Below, piece after piece: positions 55,244 to 64,000 of a stretch of DNA of 64,000 nucleotides. This DNA is from Cricetomys ansorgei (taxonomy: Eukaryota; Chordata; Mammalia; Rodentia; Nesomyidae), in contig JAMJFZ010002307.1 of the NCBI GenBank assembly GCA_026225945.1, forward strand, positions 4,866,001 through 4,930,000, written 5' to 3'. A program made the translations under genes and the position numbers. Each line of letters starts with the position of its first letter. Within the stretch, counting starts at the first letter, position 1. The notes beneath the pieces were generated by a model that searched no databases, was not told where the DNA came from, and worked only from the letters and a program-made list of their open reading frames with translations.

Positions 55244-56502
55244 AAATTTATTATAGGATATAAAAGCATTGAACCTCCAGCCCCAGTATTCTCATAAAGA
55301 AACAAAGATACAGGGCTAAAATAAGCCCTTACTTAGCCTGTGTTTGATTGGAATTTGGGGTACAATGTATTTATTATGAATTTTAACTCCAGTGTGACTC
55401 CATTGAAAGGACTATTTAAATGCTTAATTATGGATTTTGTTGCCCAAATATTTCAGGTTGATTGACGCAATACCCCTTATAATTAATTCAATGTTCATTA
55501 CCATATTGAAAACTGAAAAATGCTAACATAGACTGGCTAGCTCCTGGGCACATAGTCTTGGCAAAGGATCATCAGGGAACCTGCTAGAAACTTCCTATGC
55601 TCTGGATAAAGGGTCAATGGGGAGGTGGAGGGGCAGGTGCCCCAGGACGCTTGATCCAGGTTCATCCTGCATATCATCTAGGGCCAAGGATATTAAGAAG
55701 GAAATCTTCCCAGTCTTCCAGAGTTCACAGACACGAGATGGAGGAGGATGAGGGAAAGGAGTACCCACCATTGCCTGATCTTGTGTGGCACTATGTTAAG
55801 CATCCTGTGAGAAACTGATAGGGTGTGGGCAGAGGGTTAAAACCATCCTCCCAATTGTATTGACCTTAGGGTAGCATGAACGGCACCCTCTGGGGCTGGG
55901 ACCAAGTTGAAATGTTAATAAGGAAGGAATAACATCTTTTTCTGATTTGTTACTGGGGAGAAAAACTAACAAAAAAATCAAACAAAATTATAATCTGTCT
56001 GATTTTATGGAACTATAAAAATGGTGAGAACGACATATGAAACCATCTTATAAATTCTGTGAGGTTTATAGCATCCATTTTTGGTTGCTTTGGAGTCAGT
56101 ACATTACATTTACTTCAGAAGACAACAGTGTCATTATTATGAAGATTAGCAAACAGATCCAAATCCAAATAGATAGAAACTCGGGGAGTCTTTTATACAA
56201 AAGTAGGAGGTGATCCTTCTCAAAGTGTAAACCCTCAACTTTTTATGGTGTCATGTTCAAAGAACTACTTCAGAGTGTCTATGGTTTTATTTAAGAAACT
56301 TCAAGATCTCAGTTCCAACCTCCAGAACATTGTTTGTGTATCTTTCAGGATAAGAGAATTTACAAGTCATTAAGATAAAGATAGCTAAGTAGTGTCTTAT
56401 CAACTACCTTCTTGGTGGGTGGCTCTATGTATTATTAAAAGACAGCTAGGCTACCTTCTGCTACCATAAGAATTTAACTTCAAGTCTTCTGATGAACGCT
56501 AT
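55244..56502. other. unique sequence with candidate conserved block
   Basis: At about 55380-55530 (ttaattatggattttgttgc, 'ggttgattgacgcaatacc', 'taattaattcaatg') the sequence looks conserved. The rest is unrecognised. Confidence 0.4.
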
Positions 56503-56685
56503 TGGGGCTGGAGGGATGGCTCAGCCATAAAGAGTACTTGCTGCTCTTCCAGAGGACCTGAACTGTACTGGGGTCCAATGGAAGAACATCAAGTGAAATC
56601 TGACACCCTCTTCTGAATTCCATGGGTACCGTCATACATGTGGCATTCACACACACAAAAATCATAAAAATTAAATTTATACTTA
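56503..56685 (+). repeat. B2/B3 SINE
   Basis: ggggctggagggatggctca, 'tgctgctcttccagaggacctgaactgtactggggtcc', 'ctgacaccctcttctgaattccatgg' and an A-rich 'aaaaattaaattt' tail. Confidence 0.9.
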
Positions 56686-56909
56686 TTATCATTTCATATT
56701 CATTCTTAACATTCCCTTCCTTTTAAACATTCATATATTGGGCCCTGCAAACTCCACGCACAGGGACATTTCAAAGATTCTCATTAATGAAAAATTCCAG
56801 ATATGCTGGACATACCTAACATGGCCCATCCTGAACACAGTGGGCAGAGGTGGACCATGCAGCCAAGGTCTGGGAAGAACAGGACCTCAACTGTGATTAA
56901 GGTAAATTT

Positions 56910-57205
<296 letters not shown>

Positions 57206-57896
57206 GGAAAGGAAAACAAGCCAAAGGGACCTACATGTCTAGAATGACATCATTATCATGAGTAGGAGACAAGAAGCTGGACCCTTCTCCTGTTATTGTA
57301 TCACTGTCCCTCCAAATGCTCTGTGGAGTCAAGAGATCTACAAAGGCAGCTTCTTCCCACTTAATACAGGGTCAGGTTCTTATCCTTACAACAGCTGCAG
57401 CCAAGCCCTCTCCCACCTACTACTATAGGTTGCAAATATAATCATGACACATTGCATCTAGACAGCACCTCAAAGAATACTTTGTCCAGCTATTAGACAT
57501 GGTCATGATAGCCTCAGAGAGGTTAGAGACATGAGAGGTGGATAAAACAACCAAATGTAACTCTACAGTGGCACGAGATGTCACCCGGGCTGAGACCACA
57601 AGAACCCATCTCACCCAGGAAGCCTTCGGTACCAGAAAGTTGAGTATGACGCTGAAGAAAGACTAGACTATAGTCACAGGTGTAGAAATGGTGCCTCCTA
57701 GAGGAAGTGATCAAACAAAGCTTCCCTAATGAGGGAAGCATCGAGGAGTAAGGTCACCCCAGAGTCCCACAACCCAGGAAGCCAACAGCACCAGAAAAGG
57801 ACAGGGGAAAGTCAGATTAAAATCTGGGGATCCAGGAAGACAAAAACCATGTGTCTCATGTGTCCTTTCAAATTCAAAATCTAGAGTCAAAGTTGT
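57206..57896. other. unique sequence
   Basis: Nothing recognised. Confidence 0.4.
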
Positions 57897-57945
57897 GTAT
57901 GCATATGTGTGTGTTGTGTACGTGTGCGTGCATGTGTGTGTACAT
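57897..57945 (+). repeat. TG-rich microsatellite
   Basis: An imperfect (TG)n with TATG and CGTG interruptions. Confidence 0.8.
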
Positions 57946-58145
57946 ACAAGTTAGGATTTGAAAGTAAGGTCATATGAAAGGGGAGGAGGATTTATAAAGA
58001 GAGGGGAACGAGACAGGGTATACCTGTGACACGAAAATAGAAAGGGGATAGTTTAGAGGGAGGAAAGGGACCAGTAAGAGGGGGGTGGGGGGCTGGAGAG
58101 GGCAGTGGAGGAGACAGATGGAAACAACATATACTAATAAGTAAT

Positions 58146-58310
58146 TAAGAGCGCCCATTGCTCTTACAAAGGACCTAATTTCCATTCCAGTGCCTGTATT
58201 AGGTGGCTAAACAATGCTTTAAACTCCAGTGCTAAGGGAATCTGTTGCACTCTTCTGGCTTCCACGGGCACTGTACACTCCACATGGCATGCACTCACGG
58301 GCGTGCACAT
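58146..58310 (+). repeat. B3 SINE, 5-prime-truncated
   Basis: 'gcgcccattgctcttacaaaggacctaatttccattccag', 'ttgcactcttctggcttccacgggcactgtacactccacatggcatgcactcacgg'. The head is missing. Confidence 0.75.
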
Positions 58311-59412
58311 AGCCTTTAAAGGCATTTAGTTGATTTACCTGCTTCCCCTTCCACCATGAATTATTTTACATTTTCTTCCTCTGATCCTCATTTTAAGTGT
58401 TTCCTAGATAAATTCACATTTTCTGCTAATTTAAATATGTTCTTTGCTAAAGTGCCACAATACATAGGCTTCATGAAGACTTATGCTTTCTTTGACACAG
58501 AGTATTCTGTGTGCATCAAGGACTCGGGAGAAAGGCATGTGGCAAGCTCAAATGAGTCTGTCTTCCACTTGACAATTATGAATCTAAAAATGTAGGATTT
58601 TTACTTGATCACATCAGATGCTGTCTTTTCACTGTGTGTTAAAACTAAGTAAATTCTAATTAAGTGAGTTTAGTTTCAATCAGAAAAAAATAAAATCACA
58701 TCTGTAGGAGTTTTTATGCTGAATAATTTTAGCTTAATCAGTGATTAACAGTTCAAAAGAAGTCTGGAAGTTTATAAATTAATGTAGTTAATCAATGATT
58801 TATACTTCATTCACTTCTCTTAAGCTCCTCCTTCAATCTGTCACAAAGACTTTTATCTTGAATTTCAGGATAAAAATGATAAACTATTACTTGGAAAATG
58901 GGCAGGAGTGGGAAGCTAATTGTATGCTCTGGTGGTTTTTCTAGGCACTCCTTTTGATATTTTATCAGTCAGTGTTTAATAGTTACACAGGAACTACATG
59001 TTGATGCTATGAGATAGTCTCAAGCAGAGACATGGATGACCATAGCTGATGAAATAACAAAACATCAACAGTGGAAAGACCTCCAAGATGGTAAAAAGAA
59101 CATCACAGAGGCGGGAAATGGGTGGCTGGCCAACACGTAAACAAGAATCGGACTCTGTTTATTTCTTCCTTCCTTTGGCGAGGTGGGAGACTTGCTTTGT
59201 GCATTGCTCTTCTCGTGGTCCAATTTAAGACCTCCCTGTCTTGTAAAAGGTGCTTATGCAACCCACTGGAATACCTCCAGGGAAAGGAGGAGGTGGGAAG
59301 AAAGACGAAATCAAGAAAGAAACTTACACCAGAACAAGAGGTTCCATATGCAATAGCGTTGGCAGAAGATTCCCAAGTCCCCAACTCCTGTCTCAAATCC
59401 TGGTTTGTTTGT
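58311..59412. other. unique AT-rich sequence
   Basis: The part at about 58360-58970 is repeat-free and AT-rich with several TTAAT/ATTAA cores. A candidate conserved region with no gene signature. Confidence 0.35.
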
Positions 59413-59444
59413 GGTGTTGGTGTTGTTGTTGTTGTTGTTGTTGT
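59413..59444 (+). repeat. (GTT)n microsatellite
   Basis: About nine GTT units, encoding the poly-Val and poly-Cys or poly-Asn and poly-Thr runs seen in frames here. Confidence 0.95.
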
Positions 59445-61099
59445 GATAAATGTTCTCAAGATAGAGTTTCTTTTGAATGATCTGTATTTTTCTCAAAGAT
59501 CAGTATATCAGAGAACAATCAATATGATGCAAATTTCCCTAAAGTCTTGTGCTTATTTTCAACTCTCTGATCTCAAGAGACTATGGGGAGGGATTAATAA
59601 GGAGAAATGAGCTCAACATACAGTATACGCATGTATAAAACCTGAAGAAAAAAAACAACTTTTAAAAATTCCAAATGAGTACAGATCCAATTGGGAGACT
59701 GTCTAAGAACTCTGTTGCAATGACCTGTCCCTTGGACAAAATTTTGAGCCTCTTCCAAGGGCACACCAGAACAGGAGTGGTGCTCAGTCAGTTCACACAA
59801 ACCGTGAAGTAAAGGAAAACATCTGAGAGGACTAGGGGCTCAAGATCCGTGTCTGGTCCTGGTGTGTTGGGTCAAACCAAAGAACTGGCCAAGAATCCGA
59901 TTCTGTGATAGAGTTCCCTCCCGCTTGTCCCTCTACTAGTTTTTCCCAAAGTGAACTTAAGGAACCACAAGTGAAGTAAGCAGCTATCTTAATGAACAGT
60001 GCCATCCAGAGGACCAATCCAGTCCATCAGGCATTACTTTAGACCCACAATGCCAAGGGGTCATCATTTCTCAACCCACAACATACAGGTAAATATTTCA
60101 ACACCAGCATCCCTAAGATAAAGACCAGGGCTTTCAAACCTTTCTTTTTAAAGGTAAGATTTTTAAATATAAAAACTGTGATTTATTTAATAAACTTCAT
60201 ATTGGCATATTTTTTTGGAAACTACCAGTTAAATTAAATGTGTGACACTTAAATCTCTCTTTGTATCTTTATATCTCTTTAAATCTCACTGAATAAAATA
60301 TAAGCTTAAAATTCCACCTACAATTATTAAGGGCTGATGATAATACCTCAGTACACTTCAATATTCAATATTACTTCAATATTCCGCAGAACCTGGCTGA
60401 AACAGATACACCCAAAGAAAGTAAACTGGTCTAACACCATGCCATGAGCGTGATAATAAATTATGCACCCCACTGACAGCTGCACACAGAACTAAATTTC
60501 CTGAGGATGGATGAATCACAGAAGATGAAGATGAGCAGGGGACATGGCTGTATGGCACTTTTTCTCCAGTCTTAACAAGATTCCATCTGGGACTGGGACT
60601 TTGTAGCCATGGCAACTACAGCAGAACAATACAAGACCAGGTAGTATATGATAATAGTAATGGAGGTGTTGACACTTCTAGACTGTGGGGAAAGACAGGG
60701 TCAGAAGACCTTCACCCAAGAGTCTCCCTTCTCCAGTGGCAAGTGACCTTACAGGACGCCTGAGTGTTTAGAAAGTGGAAGGTTAATTGAGAGTGGGACT
60801 CTGCGATGCAGATCCATGGGGTCACCATTTGTGACGGGGTGGGACTTTGCGGTGATGACACAGGAGTTTAGGAGTTATCCATGCTTCCGTATGTAACCCC
60901 CCTCTACCCGTGCTCTGTAAGAAAGTCCAGTAAACGCATTTGTCTCACCAAGCTGGCCTTCAGTGAAACCATACTTTGATCTGTCATGAGTGCCCATCAT
61001 GTGTGATCCTAGGAAAAGTAATTCCAACAGATGCTGTTGTATTGACAAGAAATAAAGAGGAAAACATATTTTAGAGAGCATGAACAATATTAGCAAGCT
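59445..61099. other. unique sequence
   Basis: Nothing firm. A small local repeat 'ttcaatattcaatattacttcaatattcc' sits at about 60357-60385. Confidence 0.4.
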
Positions 61100-61111
61100 T
61101 GTGTAAGTGGG

Positions 61112-61321
61112 GGCTAAGAGAGGGCTCAGCAGTTAAGAGTTTGCTGCTTTTACAGAGGACCATGGTTCTGTCCCCAGGTCTACACCAAGCACCTCAGAAC
61201 TGCCTGTGATTCGAGATCCAGAGGATTTGATGATACTGGCGCCAGTACACACACGTGCATACACATGGTGACGTGCACATACACATAAATAAAAATAAAG
61301 TAAATCTTTAAAAAATAAGAC
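61112..61321 (+). repeat. B3 SINE with perfect 12-bp target-site duplication
   Basis: 'gggctaagagagggctcagcagttaagagtttgctgcttttacagaggaccatggttctgtccccagg', an ACAC segment and an 'ataaataaaaataaag' tail. Flanked by tgtgtaagtggg at 61100-61111 and 61322-61333, identical in 12 of 12. Confidence 0.93.
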
Positions 61322-61333
61322 TGTGTAAGTGGG

Positions 61334-62587
61334 TAGTGCACCCTAGTCTGAGGAAACACATCGATTACCTCCCGTACCTAGAATACAGACCTTAAGGACA
61401 ATAACGTCTACAGATAAATTTGGAAAGGTATTTTAGGACCTAGTTGAAAAAAATCTCTTTCAGGCACAAAAGAGTCATCATAGATCTTAGAACCACTGAG
61501 GCATGTGGCAGACAAGTCTTTGTTCCGCTTCTGGCAGCCTTTGGAAAGGCTGGAGCCAGGGAGTGTATACAAATAAGACCTTTGTATTAATATTTAATTC
61601 TGAAAATTAAAAAAATATATTGCTGTGTCACTGGATTCATGAACAGGAATGTTATCCCAAAACTAGGTTAAAATGTGTATTAGAGGTCACAAGCTACATT
61701 ACAGGATCAAGGTGGGCCAACAGATGTGTTAAGTTAGTCTTAAAACTTCCTTTTAATATTTTTGTGACTTTGGCTGCCAGTATTTATATCTTTGGGAATT
61801 TTACATGAAATTCCAGATTTTTCCATGGGAGTGTGTTTCCTGTGTTCCAACTAAGAAATAGCCCAGGTTGCTGGGTAGCGGTATGTTCGTGGTCTCTATT
61901 ACTGACTAGAGAGTTCTGGTCACTTTCATCCATTTGTCACACCTACCAGCTCCAAACACAACTGTGCTGTTTTTATCCCAACTCAAGAGAGTCCCGACTT
62001 GGCTGTAAGTTCACAACTACATGCAGTTTTAGAAACTTCCTGGATAGATGGCATCTTTAGCAGTACCTACTACGCCTTTCTTCCCTTCTCTTCCGTAAAA
62101 CACTCAACATTCTCAGCCTTTCCATTGACTCAAGCACACCTGGGCTTCTTCACGAGATTCATCCCCAAAACTTAAAGTCCAGAGTTTACTTTTTACCACA
62201 TATCTAACCACACCATCCTCCCTGTCCATTCACCAAGACTGCAAAAAGCTACTTGTCTTAATTTAAGCAGTCTTGAATCTTAGGCTTGATAAAACCTGGA
62301 AAAGGCCCAGTTGTTTTTAACATCTGATAAACTCATCCACTCTGAGATTGCTCCTCTAATCAGAGGTTAGGAATCTTTTTCTCCTTAGCTTCCGAAACGA
62401 AGACAAAAGCTGACTGGGAACATCTGTGGGTCACACTGGAATCATTTCAACTTAGAGAAGTCACGTTATAGTGAGTCTCTGAGTAGATGCTATCGCTTCA
62501 TTACCCTGCTCCTTGGCAAATGATAGGATGTCCAGGTATGACAAGTGACAAGTTTGCTTAAGTAAAAGGTCTTTCCTGAAGGGCTAG
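61334..62587. other. unique sequence
   Basis: No repeat recognised. No gene signature. Confidence 0.4.
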
Positions 62588-62795
62588 TTAGGGCTGAAGA
62601 GATGGCTCTGGGTTAACAGCACTTGCAGAGGATCAAGGTTCAATTCCCAGCACCCAAACAGTGATTCAAATCCGCCTGTAACTCCAGATCCTGGGGGCCT
62701 GACACCCTATTCTGGCCTCCAACAGAACTGCGCTCGTGGCATACATACATATACACAGGAACTCATACATACAACAAAAATAAATCTTTAAACTC
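62588..62795 (+). repeat. B3 SINE
   Basis: 'gttagggctgaagagatggctctgggttaacagcacttgcagaggatcaaggttcaattcccagcaccc', 'ggcctgacaccctattctggcctcc' and an 'aacaaaaataaatcttt' tail. Confidence 0.9.
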
Positions 62796-62801
62796 ATGGT
62801 G

Positions 62802-62960
62802 CAGCCAGACATGATGGCGCAAATGTGTAGTCCCAGAGCTTGGGAGGCAGAGGCAGGAGGATCATCGCAAATTCATGGCCAGATGGTATGTCTACCCAGT
62901 GAGTTCCAGGATCACCAGGACCAAGTAATGATAGCTGGTGAGACAAAAACAAAAAGAGAC
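62802..62960 (+). repeat. B1 SINE directly after a B3
   Basis: 'cagccagacatgatggcgcaaatgtgtagtcccagagcttgggaggcagaggcaggaggatc', 'agtgagttccaggatcaccaggacc', then an A-rich tail. Only six bases separate it from the B3 tail, in the same orientation. Confidence 0.85.
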
Positions 62961-63729
62961 AAATGCCTCCTCCTCTGTGACAATAGAACGACATAAAATC
63001 ATATTCGCCTTATGAGGACTCTGGACTCATCTGAGTGTTAATCAGGTGGGAAGGAGCTGGGCGACAAAGTTAGGCGGAATTCTCATTGTGATGATGTTCC
63101 TACAGGGGCTGAGGGTAAGGAAGGTCTGCGGAGAACCATTTTCTCCCTGTCTTTTAAGAAGAGTTGAGAATGCCCTGAGTCTTCTAGTTTTAACCATGGG
63201 GATTAGAAGGCAGAAATAGCTTTGTTTCACATAGGATGAGTCCTGAACAAAATTTTAGATCTCTCACTATGCTCTTTCAAGTCTCAGTTAAATATCCTTA
63301 CCATGAATACATTAAGGGAATCCTAGAGGGCTGCTGGATTCTACAACTCAAGCCAAGGCCCAGCATCAATGAAGTGGTCTTTCCTCTAGACTGAAGGCTT
63401 TGATCCCTACTGTGGCTCCCACTGAGCTACTGATATTAACCAGAGAGGAGGAGTAAGAAGAGCATGTGTTAAAAGTTATTTCATCACCAGCTTGACAAAG
63501 CTAGTACACACAATCAAATGCTCAGGGAAAAGATCCTTGCTAAGGCAAGCAACCATAGTGGAGTAAGAAACAGGAAGCTAGCAGTCCAGAGCTGTGTCCT
63601 TAAGATATAAGGTTAGCTCTAAACACCTCATCCAGCCTGGATGCCTTAGAGGGCTCTAGCCTCTAGACTACAGCATGTCCAACAAGAGAAGGCATCTGCC
63701 CTCAGAGCCAGGTACATTCCTTTTCACAA
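62961..63729. other. unique sequence
   Basis: Nothing recognised. Confidence 0.4.
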
Positions 63730-63946
63730 GAGAGAGGTCGGAGAAAGGGAAAGGAGAAGAGAGGAGAGGAGAGGAGAGGAGAGGAGAGGAGAGGAGAGGA
63801 GAGGAGAGGAGAGGAGAGGAGAGGAGAGGAGGCGGGAGAGGAGGAGAGGGAAAAGGAGGGGAGGAGAGGGGAAGGAAGGCGAGGGGAGGGGAAGGAAGGC
63901 GAGGGGAGGGGAAGGAAGGTGAGGGGAGGGGAAGAGAGGAGAGAGA
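63730..63946 (+). repeat. GGAGA pentanucleotide and 20-bp purine satellite
   Basis: A pure 5-bp AGGAG repeat at about 63759-63830. It passes into G-rich purine units ending in three near-identical 20-bp units (63871-63930; gaaggaaggcgaggggaggg). G runs could support quadruplex folding. Confidence 0.95.
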
Positions 63947-64000
63947 ATATATTCTTACACCCACTGTGTCCACTTCTACACTGAAGAACCTCAATGCACC

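Overview
The window looks like a gene-poor stretch of a muroid (mouse, rat or hamster-like) rodent nuclear genome. The SINEs are B1, B2/B3, an ID-like piece and a B2/B1 composite. Alongside are Lx-type LINE-1 3-prime ends, ERVL-type LTRs, a hAT element of the URR1 (ubiquitous rodent repeat) type, and older mammalian repeats (MIR, probably L2). I cannot separate mouse, rat, hamster or vole from sequence reading alone. I found no protein-coding gene, exon set, rRNA, tRNA, CRISPR array or prokaryotic-style operon. Long open frames fall in microsatellites, minisatellites, repeats or plain sequence, and none reads as a known protein, so no CDS is called.

Layout. 0-5 kb: MIR, L1 3-prime pieces split by an LTR fragment, a B1 with target-site duplication, SINEs and GA/TG tracts. 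5-12 kb: mostly unique sequence with a palindromic bZIP-type site (about 5.98 kb), a small CpG cluster (about 8.18 kb), a second well-preserved B1 and two related L1 3-prime ends. 12.5-14.7 kb: a VNTR-containing composite repeat on the minus strand, made of a 3-prime domain with a poly(A) signal, a 19-bp minisatellite of about 43 units, and a tandem array of about 326-bp units. 15-23.6 kb: a graveyard of nested L1 fragments, mainly antisense, interrupted by an LTR and two B2/B3 SINEs. 24-32.5 kb: SINEs, GATA and CA microsatellites, an L1 3-prime UTR and an ERVL LTR still joined to its primer-binding site. 32.5-38 kb: unique sequence with conserved-looking AT-rich blocks, more LTRs, and a second, 5-prime-truncated copy of the VNTR element with a near-perfect target-site duplication. 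38-50 kb: a 500-bp TG-rich tract, GATA repeats, SINEs and LTR pieces. 50-64 kb: a hAT element with a perfect 8-bp duplication, several conserved-looking unique blocks (53-55.5 kb), SINEs, a 300-bp polypurine tract and a GGAGA satellite at the end.

No genes act together here. The most likely functional content is cis-regulatory, since unique AT-rich homeodomain-site-like blocks are spread through a repeat-rich desert. The most unusual element is the VNTR composite repeat (about 12.5-14.7 kb and 37.9-38.3 kb). Its layout of tandem units, VNTR and poly(A)-bearing 3-prime domain recalls hominoid SVA elements, and its second copy carries the marks of L1-type retrotransposition. Repeat family names come from recognised consensus features, not a database search.
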